A DNA stretch of 39,005 bases, taken from assembly GCA_963976695.1 (NCBI GenBank), contig CAXBMB010000034.1:1-39005 (forward strand). The letters run 5' to 3'. The notes beneath the pieces were generated by a model, which was given only the letters and a program-made list of their open reading frames with translations, had not been told where the DNA came from and did not search any database. This document shows, in pieces, positions 7,827-15,135 of the stretch (its first letter is position 1; the number at the start of each line of letters is the position of its first letter). A program made the translations under genes and the position numbers. This DNA is from CAXBMB01 sp963976695. Lineage in GTDB: Bacteria; Pseudomonadota; Alphaproteobacteria; Kiloniellales; DSM-21159.

Positions 7827-8193
7827 CAAGGTTGCGGGATGCCGCTGTCGGGTCCCGAGAAAAGAATGACGGATTCGACCCAGGACCGGGGCGAAACGTG
7901 GCCTCTATCGCTTCGTGAATGAAGGGTGTGCGCCGAGTCGTTTAAACGCGCGTTGCCAATCGCATGGTGGCGCGCCTCCCTTCCCATCGCCTGGCCGGCT
8001 GTTCGGCCCGTCATCGCTTTTCTCTTCCATTTGTCGGCAAGGACCTGAACGCCGGTGTCCGCGCGCGGGCGGTTCGATTCCCGTTGTGACGGGTTGACGG
8101 CTGTTCGAACCGCGCGCCACCGCTAGGCGTCGCATTACGCGCGCGTCGACGGCGGCGCGGTTGGGAACCTGTGAACAGGAAAGGAGGAGAACA

Positions 8194-8634
8194 ATGCTGC
8201 TAACGCAAACCGGCGGTTTCGGGTGGGATCCCTTCTCCGAAATGCGGCGCCTTCAAGGTGACATGAACCGGCTCTTTGAAGGGTATCACGGCCCGGCGGC
8301 GGCGCGGGGCTATCCACCGGTAAATTTGTGGGTTGGCGACAACAGCTTGGTGGTCACCACCGAGCTGCCCGGCCTAGGTCGTGACGACGTGGATCTGACC
8401 CTTGGCGAAGATACCCTGACGATCCAGGGCGAGCGAAAGCTCCAGGCCAACGACAAGCAAATCGCCTGGCATCGCCGCGAGCGGGGCCACGGCGTGTTCA
8501 GTCGGACCGTGGAACTGCCGTTCCGAATTGACCCTGAAAAGGTCGCGGCGCGCTTCCACAACGGCCTACTGGAGATCGAGATGCCGCGCCCCAAGGCTGA
8601 CTTGCCGCGCAAGATCAAGATCAGCGCGAAGTAA
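8194..8634 (+). CDS. Hsp20/alpha-crystallin small heat shock protein 1
   Basis: A 146-aa ATP-independent holdase that forms oligomers and keeps unfolding proteins soluble in the cytoplasm. The N-terminus GWDPFSEMRRLQGDMNRLFE is the typical bacterial Hsp20 amphipathic helix. The alpha-crystallin domain spans about residues 40-138, with ELPGLGRDDVDLTL, LTIQGERK and the signature FHNGLLEIEMP, followed by a C-terminal KIKI (I-x-I) anchor. ATG 8194 is preceded by AAGGAGGAG at 6-nt spacing; an upstream in-frame TTG (8161) is not needed. It is first of three tandem hsp20 genes and probably heat-induced. Confidence 0.95.
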   Translation: MLLTQTGGFGWDPFSEMRRLQGDMNRLFEGYHGPAAARGYPPVNLWVGDNSLVVTTELPGLGRDDVDLTLGEDTLTIQGERKLQANDKQIAWHRRERGHGVFSRTVELPFRIDPEKVAARFHNGLLEIEMPRPKADLPRKIKISAK

Positions 8635-8660
8635 ACCTTTGGGAAGAGAAGGAGGAGACG

Positions 8661-9065
8661 ATGGCACAGGAAATGACCTCTGCTGCAAAGCAGGAAGTGG
8701 ATCGCCGCACCGACGGCGAGGCCACGCGATCGGCGCTGGTTTTCCGGCCCAACACGGACATCTACGAGACCGAGGACCACATCGTGCTGCTGGCCGACCT
8801 ACCCGGCGTGGCGCCGCAGGACGTAGACATCACGCTGGAGCGACGGGTGCTGACTATTCGCGGTCACGTCGTTGCCCAACGCCACGACGGCTACCGGCAG
8901 GTCTACGCGGAGTACGGTGAGGGCGACTTCGAGCGCGCCTTCACGGTCTCGGAAGACATCGACCGCGACCAGATCAAGGCCAGCCACAAGAACGGTGTTT
9001 TGATCCTGGAGCTGCCGAAGGCCGCGACGGCCAAGACGAAGAAGATTGACGTCAAGGCGGCATGA
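8661..9065 (+). CDS. Hsp20/alpha-crystallin small heat shock protein 2
   Basis: A 134-aa small heat shock protein. After a short, charged N-terminus (about 30 residues, no DPF motif) the alpha-crystallin domain runs through RPNTDIYETEDHIVLLADLPGV, LTIRGHV and KASHKNGVLILELPK, ending KKIDVKAA. The truncated N-terminal arm differs from genes 1 and 3 and suggests a partner subunit with different oligomerisation. GGAGGAG lies 3 nt before ATG 8661, and the gene starts 26 bases after gene 1. Confidence 0.94.
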   Translation: MAQEMTSAAKQEVDRRTDGEATRSALVFRPNTDIYETEDHIVLLADLPGVAPQDVDITLERRVLTIRGHVVAQRHDGYRQVYAEYGEGDFERAFTVSEDIDRDQIKASHKNGVLILELPKAATAKTKKIDVKAA

Positions 9066-9108
9066 CCGGTTCGCCCAGGTCTCGAACGACAGAAAGGAGA
9101 CATCACCC

Positions 9109-9615
9109 ATGCAGATCAAGGATTTGATCCCCTGGGGCCGCGACAAGGACGAGGTCTCACGGCGCAGCGACGACAAGGAAAACCCGCTGATCAACCTGCA
9201 GCGCGACATCAACCGCGTGTTCGACAACTTCTGGAACCGCTTCGAGCGGCCCTTCGGCGGCTCGAACGGCTTTCTCAGCGTCGGCACGCCGAGCACGGAC
9301 GTCTCGGACAGCGACGACGCGATTGAAATCTCCGTCGAGCTTCCGGGGATGGACGAGAAGGATATCGAGGTCTCGCTGTCCCGCGACGTGTTGACGATCC
9401 GGGGCGAGAAGAAGGCCGAGAAGGAGGAAAAGAAGAAGGGGTTTTACCTTTCCGAGCGATCCTATGGGGCTTTCTATCGCAGTGTTCCGCTGCCGCCCGG
9501 TGTTGATACGGAGCAGACCAAAGCCGAGTTCAAGCAGGGTGTGTTGACCATCACCCTGCCCAAGACCGCCGAGGCCCAGGCAGAGGTCAAGCGGATCGAG
9601 GTGAAGGCCAACTGA
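9109..9615 (+). CDS. Hsp20/alpha-crystallin small heat shock protein 3
   Basis: A 168-aa small heat shock protein, the longest of the three. The N-terminus MQIKDLIPWGRDK and LQRDINRVFDNFWNRFERPFGG is typical of a widespread proteobacterial Hsp20 class. The crystallin domain has ELPGMDEKDIEVSL, LTIRGEKK, a lysine/glutamate-rich loop (EKEEKKKG), the signature FKQGVLTITLPK and a C-terminal RIEV anchor. ATG 9109 follows AAAGGAGA with 8-nt spacing; the longer open frame from 9046 overlaps gene 2 and is rejected. A strong terminator follows, so this ends the operon. Confidence 0.95.
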   Translation: MQIKDLIPWGRDKDEVSRRSDDKENPLINLQRDINRVFDNFWNRFERPFGGSNGFLSVGTPSTDVSDSDDAIEISVELPGMDEKDIEVSLSRDVLTIRGEKKAEKEEKKKGFYLSERSYGAFYRSVPLPPGVDTEQTKAEFKQGVLTITLPKTAEAQAEVKRIEVKAN

Positions 9616-9618
9616 CAG

Positions 9619-9652
9619 ATCGGCGGGCGCCGGGACGCCCGCCGATTTTTTT
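9619..9652 (+). terminator. Rho-independent terminator of the hsp20 operon
   Basis: A perfect 11-bp stem, ATCGGCGGGCG (9619-9629) with CGCCCGCCGAT (9636-9646), and a 6-nt loop, followed by a T-run to 9652. It starts 3 bases after the last hsp20 stop. Confidence 0.95.
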
Positions 9653-9712
9653 CCGGTGGATCCGAACGCCCCCTGGTTCAGAATGAAAAACCGGGGATAC
9701 GAAGCGCAGGAG

Positions 9713-9965
9713 CTTGAAAGCTGAGGTGTGGTTCATGCGCTCGACCTGGCCAGTGGTCCATGCAACGGTCGGCTTTTGTCAGCCGGGGGCCTCCATCTCC
9801 TCGGCCTCGGTCCGGCGCGATGAACGCGGTTCCCTAGGCCCGGGTCTCGAGCGTTTCGCCCGAAGACCGCTTCAAGCCGCTTGGCCGCCGTCTTCGCAGT
9901 GATCCGGCGTTGCTTGCACGGCGCGCTTGGTCGCGCGGGCGCGCCTGTGGCGAACTATGCCCCAT
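9713..9965 (-). pseudogene. IS481-family transposase remnant
   Basis: No open frame spans this stretch, but three minus-strand frames together read as pieces of an IS481-type transposase. They are ATG 9965 with MG followed by a shifted RHRRARATKRAVQ, then KTAAK and GPREPRSS..TEAEEME (N-terminal HTH and linker), then LTKADR and AWTTGQVERMNHT, the integrase-core stretch normally LTKPNHPWTNGQVERMNRT. Frameshifts separate the pieces, and most of the DDE core between EEME and LTK is deleted. No terminal inverted repeats were found. It marks an old insertion next to the hsp20 terminator. The ends are approximate. Confidence 0.65.
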
Positions 9966-10022
9966 AGCCCCCCCTTCCATTCGATTGAAAGGGGTACAGC
10001 ATCAACCCCTGGGCTCAAACGC

Positions 10023-10853
10023 CTAGGCGGTTGCCAGGATCGCCAGGCCCAGCACCACGACACCGCCGCCCAGCAGCAGCTTGATCAGCTCGCGGTGGCG
10101 TAGATTCCAGCGCGCGATCTGGTTGAGGCTCCGCCGCGAGGCGGCCGCCAGCAGGATAACCAGCAGCGGCAGGATGAACATCACGTTGTAGACCAGCAGA
10201 TAGCCGTAGCTGACGAAAAAGTTTTCCTGCAAGGCCAGCAGGCTGATGATGGCGATATAAACCGCGCCGCTGCAGGGCACGGTGCAGAGGCTGACCAGCG
10301 CCCCCAGGCCGAACATCGTTGCCGCGGAAGCTGCCGCGTCGGCGCCGCGCACCCGTCCGGCAATCCAGCGGGGCGCCGCCAGCTTTGGCCCGACGCCGGG
10401 CAAGAAATAGTCCTTGAGCATCCAGAGCCCCAGCAGGATCGACAGCAACGCCCCCAGCCGCGCGCCCAGATGGTCTTGCGCCAGCGCCGTCGAGACCTGC
10501 ATCAGCCCGGTTCCAAGCAGCAGGTAGGCAAGAAAGATCGCACCGATAAAAGCGCCGCCGTTGAACAGCATCTTGCGCCGCGCCAAGGTGGTGGCGTCCG
10601 GGCCCGCGTTGGTGCCCAACCCGGCCAGCAGCGCGGTGATGAACAGCAGCAACAAGGTGAAGGCGCAGGGATTTATCCCATCGATGACGCCGGCGACAAT
10701 AATGGTCGGCAGGGTTATGCTCGGGCGGGCCATTTCGCCGGTCAAGGCCCCCATCAGGTTGGCCGGGGTTTGCAGGAAACCCGCCGCCAGCCCGATCGAA
10801 AGGGCCGCGATGCCTGCCAGAAAAAATACGATCAATGTGGGGCGCAGGGACAT
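10023..10853 (-). CDS. CcdA/DsbD-like transmembrane thiol-reductant protein
   Basis: A 276-aa inner-membrane protein with about seven hydrophobic segments. CcdA/DsbD membrane domains pass reducing equivalents across the membrane using two cysteines. Here these appear as DGINPCAFTLLLLF (about residue 62) and SLCTVPCSGAVYI (about residue 190), the family positions, with an additional cysteine just before the second. Length and motif spacing fit the CcdA group. It starts 6 bases after the stop of the Tat cupredoxin gene, so the two are probably co-transcribed and this protein may keep the cupredoxin's cysteines reduced or supply electrons for copper insertion. That role is inferred. Confidence 0.78.
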   Translation of the reverse strand: MSLRPTLIVFFLAGIAALSIGLAAGFLQTPANLMGALTGEMARPSITLPTIIVAGVIDGINPCAFTLLLLFITALLAGLGTNAGPDATTLARRKMLFNGGAFIGAIFLAYLLLGTGLMQVSTALAQDHLGARLGALLSILLGLWMLKDYFLPGVGPKLAAPRWIAGRVRGADAAASAATMFGLGALVSLCTVPCSGAVYIAIISLLALQENFFVSYGYLLVYNVMFILPLLVILLAAASRRSLNQIARWNLRHRELIKLLLGGGVVVLGLAILATA

Positions 10854-10859
10854 GAACGC

Positions 10860-11345
10860 TCAGGCCTCGATCAGCAGTTGGCCATGCATATAGGGGTTCG
10901 CCTTGCCGCCGCAGCAGATGCCGCAGTAGAAGTCATAGTTGCCCGGCTTATCGACGATGAAGCTGACATCGGACACGGTCAGCGGGGCCACCTTGAAGTC
11001 GATCTGCAGGTCGTCGATGGCGAATTGGTGCCAGCCGCCGCCGTCGGTGTGCAGCGAGTTATCCTTGTTGACCAACTGCAGACTGATTTCCTGACCGACG
11101 CGCGCCGAAATTTTATTCGGGGAAAAGCCGCCCATGGAAATCTGCACCCGGCGCTGCGCTGGTTCGAGGAACAGGCTGCTTTGCCGGACCGCGGGCCAAA
11201 GAAAATAGCCCGCCGCCGCCACGGTGCCAGCCGAGATCAGGCCAAAGCTAAGTAGGTTACGGCGCGAGATGCCGGTCTTTTGGGGATCCTGGCGATTACC
11301 GGGGGCCTGCTTGGCTCCGGACCGCCGGAAGGGAAAGCCTGCCAT
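10860..11345 (-). CDS. Tat-exported cupredoxin with a CuA-like cysteine motif
   Basis: A 161-aa protein. ATG 11345 is chosen because AGGAGG lies 8 nt upstream; a TTG at 11399 has no such site. A twin-arginine signal is visible (SRRNLLSFGL followed by a hydrophobic stretch). The mature part is a cupredoxin: WHQFAIDD supplies a likely His ligand, and YDFYCGICCGGKANPYMHGQL (split here only by name) carries the C-x3-C and Met. In CuA-type sites a His normally lies between the second Cys and the Met; here Asn is in that place, with one inserted residue and an extra Cys. Electron transfer or copper delivery in the periplasm is likely. The gene precedes ccdA-like. Confidence 0.72.
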   Translation of the reverse strand: MAGFPFRRSGAKQAPGNRQDPQKTGISRRNLLSFGLISAGTVAAAGYFLWPAVRQSSLFLEPAQRRVQISMGGFSPNKISARVGQEISLQLVNKDNSLHTDGGGWHQFAIDDLQIDFKVAPLTVSDVSFIVDKPGNYDFYCGICCGGKANPYMHGQLLIEA

Positions 11346-11615
11346 CGAAGGCGCCTCCTGACTGTTACCACGACTGGTTGCCGGGCGTGATTTTTCCAAA
11401 GGCCGCAGCCCTCACGTCCGGTGATGCTATTAAGCTAAAATTTCCGCGGTCGGGTACAAGGGCTGCTGTCGGTATTCCGCGCTGATAGGCCTAAATGTCG
11501 CAGGGTCCCGCGCTGGAAGGTTCCGCTTTTGTACTGGTTGGCGGGGCTGCGACCGGATAATCGCGCCCTTCGAAGCGTCCGCGAGACGGCTGCTTTCGGC
11601 GGCGCTCTTGGGCGG

Positions 11616-12500
11616 CTACAGTAGGACCCGGTGCTCGAGCTGGCCCGCCGCGATGTCGGGGAACAGGAACGAGGTTCCGGCCTGCGGCTCCGATCGTCTG
11701 GCCTGTTCGGACAGGCCAACATGGGCGGTGGTCACCAGCAGATCGCGTCCGGATTTTCCACCAAAGGCCGGGCAGGTGACTTGGCCGGCGGGCAAGGCAA
11801 GCGCGCTGAGGAACCGTCCGGCGGGGGAGTAGCAGGCGACCCGTCCGGCGCCCCACTGCGCGTTCCACAGGTTGCCCTTAGCGTCCACAACCGCGCCGTC
11901 CGGATTTATCCGCTCGGCGCTCAGGTCAAGCCAATCTGTCGCCGGGCCCTCGGGCCATCCGGTTTCCGCCGCCAGCGGCTGGCGACGGATCATCCGCGTT
12001 GGGGTGTCGGTAAAGTAGGCAAAGCGCCGGTCGGGTGAAAAACAGATCGCATTGGCGATGGTAATGTCGGGGAACAGGGTTCGAACCTCGCCCCGGTAAT
12101 AACGGTAAATCGTCCCCGCCGCGGCCTCCGAATTGATCCCCATGGTGCCGATCCAGAAACCGCCCCAGGGGTCGGCGCGACCATCGTTGGATCTGGTTAT
12201 CCTGTTGTCCGCCTCCAGTTGAACCACCGGTTCCTGCTTGCCGCTGTCAACATCGAACAGGAAGAGCTGGCTTTGCGAGGCAATCAGCAGCCGCGATGAA
12301 TCAACCCATCCCGCCGCGGAAACGTACGCGTCGAACTGCCAGGCGCGCGGGCCGTTTCCGTCGCGGCTGCATAGCTTCTTGCCGAGAATGTCGAACCAGA
12401 AAAACTGTTCGCGCAGCGGGTGCCACAGCGGTCCTTCGCCCAGGGCGCAAGGTCTGTCGTCAAACTGTTGGGCCTGAGCGGTTTCCGGGGTGTTGTCCAT
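11616..12500 (-). CDS. SMP-30/gluconolactonase family protein
   Basis: A 294-aa six-bladed beta-propeller expected to open aldonolactones with a divalent metal. Visible family features are CALGEGPLWHP (metal-ligand Glu near residue 20), RSNDGRADPWGGFWIGTM (Asn/Asp ligands), ANAICFSPDRRFAYFTDT and INPDGAVVDAKGNLWNAQWG (second Asp region). ATG 12500 is preceded by GAGGA at 5-nt spacing; ATG 12512 and GTG 12515 have none. It lies downstream of the GntR gene and across from the dehydratase/SDR pair, so it probably supplies the aldonate that the dehydratase consumes. Confidence 0.88.
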   Translation of the reverse strand: MDNTPETAQAQQFDDRPCALGEGPLWHPLREQFFWFDILGKKLCSRDGNGPRAWQFDAYVSAAGWVDSSRLLIASQSQLFLFDVDSGKQEPVVQLEADNRITRSNDGRADPWGGFWIGTMGINSEAAAGTIYRYYRGEVRTLFPDITIANAICFSPDRRFAYFTDTPTRMIRRQPLAAETGWPEGPATDWLDLSAERINPDGAVVDAKGNLWNAQWGAGRVACYSPAGRFLSALALPAGQVTCPAFGGKSGRDLLVTTAHVGLSEQARRSEPQAGTSFLFPDIAAGQLEHRVLL

Positions 12501-12583
12501 TGTTGTCCTCATCACTAGGTGGCCGGCTTTCCCCCCCGATATTCCCGTTCGAGAGCGGCCGCACCCTGGTTAGATTTGCCGCC

Positions 12584-12617
12584 GATGTGGTCGTAGGTTT
12601 GATGTGATCGTAGGTTT
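12584..12617. repeat. 17-bp tandem repeat, one mismatch
   Basis: GATGTGGTCGTAGGTTT (12584-12600) is followed directly by GATGTGATCGTAGGTTT (12601-12617), just 3' of the GntR gene on its own strand. No known function is recognised. Confidence 0.75.
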
Positions 12618-12620
12618 CGG

Positions 12621-13343
12621 TCATGTCAGCTCTCGGTCAAAGGTTCCGCGCACATATTCCCACGCCGCCTTGAGGTGATAGCGCATCGCCTCTTCGGCGG
12701 CGACCGGGTCGCGTTCTAAAATGGCGGTGAAAATCGCCTCGTGGGCGCGGTAGTTCATCTGATTGCGCTCGGGCGCGCGCAGCATGCGTTCCCACTGCGG
12801 CGCCAGCCATGAGGTATAGCCGGCGTGGATCGCCGGGAAGATCGGGTTTTTGGGAATGCGGTAGAGAACGCCGTGAAAGGCCACGTCGGTCTGATAAAAG
12901 GCCCGTGACTCCGGGATCGCCGCCCGGTTGTCAGCCAGGGCGGCCTTGAGATCGGCGATATCCTGCTTGCCGGCCGAGGTCGCGGCCTCGCGCACCAGCG
13001 CCCGTTCGATGAAGGCCCGGCTGTCGTACAGGTTTTTCACCCCGCCGCGCTCGTTCAGCAGGTGCCGCACGATGTTACCGGTGGCGTGCAGAACGGTTTC
13101 GTAATCGGGTTTGCGCACGATCGGGCGAAAGCGCGGCTTACTTTCGATCAGCCCGCGGTTTGACAGGGTGGAAATCGCTTCGCGGATCACCGTGCGGCTG
13201 GCGCCGAACTGCGCCATCAAGTCCCGCTCGGCGGGCAGGGGGCTGTTGTCGGGCAGGCTGCCTGAGACAATGCGCGCCTCCAACTCGGCAACCACGCTAT
13301 CGGCGGCGCGGCCCTTTTCGGGCTCGGCGGAAGGGGTGAGCAT
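12621..13343 (-). CDS. GntR-family regulator, FadR/FCD subfamily (regulator 1)
   Basis: A 240-aa repressor-type regulator. The N-terminal winged helix includes PLPAERDLMAQFGASRTVIREAISTLSNRGLI. The C-terminal FCD domain carries the metal/ligand residues DVAFHGVLY, HEAIFTAI and RYHL. FCD members usually bind acid sugars or other carboxylates and release DNA. The start ATG 13343 has GAGG 7 nt upstream. Downstream on the same strand is the SMP-30 lactonase; divergent lies the permease-remnant/dehydratase/SDR run. TGGTC half-sites in the intergenic region (13379, 13402, 13526) suggest that it controls both sides and itself. Confidence 0.92.
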   Translation of the reverse strand: MLTPSAEPEKGRAADSVVAELEARIVSGSLPDNSPLPAERDLMAQFGASRTVIREAISTLSNRGLIESKPRFRPIVRKPDYETVLHATGNIVRHLLNERGGVKNLYDSRAFIERALVREAATSAGKQDIADLKAALADNRAAIPESRAFYQTDVAFHGVLYRIPKNPIFPAIHAGYTSWLAPQWERMLRAPERNQMNYRAHEAIFTAILERDPVAAEEAMRYHLKAAWEYVRGTFDRELT

Positions 13344-13375
13344 CTCGGGCCTCGTCGTTTGATCGGAGCTTTAGG

Positions 13376-13410
13376 TTAGACCATATAAGTTAATTTGATA
13401 AGACCAAAAA
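13376..13410 (-). promoter_or_regulatory. Two TGGTC half-sites over the regulator-1 promoter
   Basis: On the minus strand TGGTC occurs at 13402-13406 and 13379-13383, 23 bases apart, within an AT-rich stretch that holds TATATG as a possible -10. The spacing is about two helical turns, fitting autoregulation by the GntR protein. Confidence 0.4.
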
Positions 13411-13517
13411 TAATAGCTAGTGAAAGGCAATGCCATGGAACTTGGCGAATTTTAGCGAAAAATCGAAGGTGCGCTGATCGGTATTTCTTGACTTTAGTGC
13501 AAGATAGATGACAGGCT

Positions 13518-13547
13518 TTGACATATGGTCATACCAAAATTGAAAAT
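13518..13547 (+). promoter_or_regulatory. Promoter with TGGT-CAT-ACCA operator
   Basis: A consensus -35 TTGACA (13518-13523) and weak -10 GAAAAT (13542-13547, spacer 18) enclose the perfect palindrome TGGTCATACCA (13526-13536). TGGT-N3-ACCA is a known type of operator for FCD-GntR repressors, and this position would block RNA polymerase. It drives the plus-strand run beginning with the permease remnant. Confidence 0.6.
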
Positions 13548-13558
13548 TATCCCTGTTC

Positions 13559-13964
13559 GATCTGTCATTTCCACTGGATAAACCGCTGTCGGCGGGGATG
13601 TATTTGGGCGGCGCGTGGGTGTTGAATCGCCGGCGGCTGCGCCGGCCTGGCCGGGGTGTTCCTCGCCTCGGGCTTTGGCGCGGGCCAACCGTTGGAGGGC
13701 GTCGGCTGGGAGCTTTCGGCCATTGCCTCGGTGGTTGTCGGCGGCACGCTGCTTACCGGCGGCATGGGGTCAATCCCGGCGACGGTGGCTGGGGCGCTGC
13801 TGCTGGGCCTGGTCTTCAATATCCTCAATTTTGAGAACGGGCGCGGCACCATCAGCTTCAGCGCCTATTGGCAGATGGTCATTCGCGGCGCCTTCCTGCT
13901 GGCCGTGATTCTTTTTCAAACCCGTGTGACCGCCGGGCGCAAGACAGTCAAGACAATAAGGTAA
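13559..13964 (+). pseudogene. Truncated sugar ABC transporter permease (RbsC-like)
   Basis: From 13626 the frame reads IAGGCAGLAGVFLASGFGAG, then WELSAIASVVVGGTLLTGGMGS and a C-terminal hydrophobic segment, the last third (about 112 residues) of a ribose-type ABC permease. It has no proper start: a stop lies at 13623-13625. Just upstream, in a different frame, DKPLSAGMYLGGAWVLNR may be a short leftover of the segment that normally precedes the conserved RTRFGR stretch. An internal deletion with frameshift explains this. The partner ATPase and binding protein are absent. It ends 4 bases before the dehydratase ATG, so the promoter of a lost transporter operon probably still expresses the enzymes. 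Confidence 0.75.
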
Positions 13965-13968
13965 AGCG

Positions 13969-15069
13969 ATGAGCAAGATTGCCGCGATTGACGTAACGCT
14001 GTTCCACATTCCGCTGGCCGAGGTGCTGATGGACGCCAAGCACGGCGCCCACAGCCACTTTCAACTGGTCACCGCCCGGGTCGTGCTGGCGGACGGCTCG
14101 CAAGGAACGGGCTATACCTACACCGGCGGCGTGGGCGGCCACGCCATCGCGACGATGATCGAGCAGGATCTGGCGCCCTTCTTGATCGGGCGCGCCGCCG
14201 ACGATATCGCCGCGCTTTATGATGCGATGCAGTGGCATGTGCACTACGTGGCGCGGGGCGGCATCGCCGCTTTCGCCATTTCTGCGGTGGACATCGCGCT
14301 GTGGGATCTGCGCGGCAAGCGGTTGGGCCAACCGCTGTGGCAAATGGCGGGCGGCGCCGGCAAGACCTGCCGGGTCTATCGCGGCGGGATTGATCTCGGC
14401 TTTCCGCTGCCCAAGCTGCTGGACAGCGTCCGGGACTATTTGGCGCAGGGCTTTAACGCGGTGAAGATCAAGATCGGGCAGCCGACGCTTGCCGAAGACC
14501 TTGTCCGCATCAAGGCGGTGCGCGATCTGATCGGTCCGGACGTGAGCTTTATGGTGGACGCCAACTATTCGATGAGCGTCGATCAAGCAATCGCGGCGGC
14601 GCGCGCCTTCGCGCCCTTCAACCTGCTGTGGTTCGAAGAGCCGACGATTCCCGACGACTACGCCGGCTTCGCCCGGATCGCCGAGGCCGGCGGGATGCCG
14701 CTGGCGATGGGTGAAAACCTGCACACCATCCACGAGTTTGAATATGCCTTGGCGCAGGCCGGGCTCAGCTTCATCCAGCCCGATGCCTCCAACTGCGGCG
14801 GCGTCACCGGCTTTTTGCGCGTCGCCGAGCTGTCGCGCAAATACCGGATTCCGATCTGCAGCCACGGGATGCAGGAACTGCATGTCAGCCTGGTGGCCGG
14901 ACAGTCCAATGCCGGTTGGGTCGAGGCGCACGCCTTCCCAATCGACGACTACACCACCCGCCCGCTGGTGGTGGAAAACCATAGGGCCGTTGCCCCGGAC
15001 GCGCCGGGCGTCGGCGTGACGTTCGACTGGCCGAAGCTTGCGGCCGCCAACACATCCGCCACAAGCTGA
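13969..15069 (+). CDS. Mandelate racemase-subgroup acid-sugar dehydratase (talarate/galactarate dehydratase-like)
   Basis: A 366-aa enolase-superfamily enzyme that abstracts a proton alpha to a carboxylate with Mg2+. The MR-subgroup residues are visible: K166-x-K168 (VKIKIG), D197/N199 (VDAN), E223 (FEEP), E249 (GEN), and the D272/H299 dyad with E303. The overall shape resembles L-talarate/galactarate dehydratases, but the exact acid sugar cannot be read from sequence. AAGG lies upstream of ATG 13969, 4 bases after the permease remnant. With the SDR downstream and SMP-30 lactonase divergent, it probably converts an aldonate or aldarate to a 2-keto-3-deoxy acid in the cytoplasm. Confidence 0.85.
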   Translation: MSKIAAIDVTLFHIPLAEVLMDAKHGAHSHFQLVTARVVLADGSQGTGYTYTGGVGGHAIATMIEQDLAPFLIGRAADDIAALYDAMQWHVHYVARGGIAAFAISAVDIALWDLRGKRLGQPLWQMAGGAGKTCRVYRGGIDLGFPLPKLLDSVRDYLAQGFNAVKIKIGQPTLAEDLVRIKAVRDLIGPDVSFMVDANYSMSVDQAIAAARAFAPFNLLWFEEPTIPDDYAGFARIAEAGGMPLAMGENLHTIHEFEYALAQAGLSFIQPDASNCGGVTGFLRVAELSRKYRIPICSHGMQELHVSLVAGQSNAGWVEAHAFPIDDYTTRPLVVENHRAVAPDAPGVGVTFDWPKLAAANTSATS

Positions 15070-15135
15070 AGTTCATCGGCATTGACAGCGACGGCGCGGT
15101 TCAGCAGAAGTGGAACCTATTTCCGGGGTGAAAGC

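Larger units (their letters stand above)
7545..8193. other. Gene-free interval before the hsp20 operon
   Basis: About 650 bases without a convincing gene; the short open frames here lack ribosome sites and family motifs. It holds a four-copy imperfect repeat (7580-7628), a 9-bp perfect hairpin (7690-7712) and a heat-shock-like promoter (7799-7826). From 7830 to 8180 I recognise nothing further. Confidence 0.6.

Noticed and set aside
8065..8085. TTCGATTC resembling a tRNA T-loop
   Set aside because: The flanking bases do not form a T-stem, and no acceptor, D or anticodon arm is found upstream.
9714..9902. 62-aa plus frame between hsp20 and CcdA genes
   Set aside because: No ribosome site or motif; the sequence is better explained as an IS481 remnant on the minus strand.
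10470..11255. 261-aa plus frame antisense to the CcdA and cupredoxin genes
   Set aside because: Crosses both minus-strand genes, Gln/Arg-rich, no motif.
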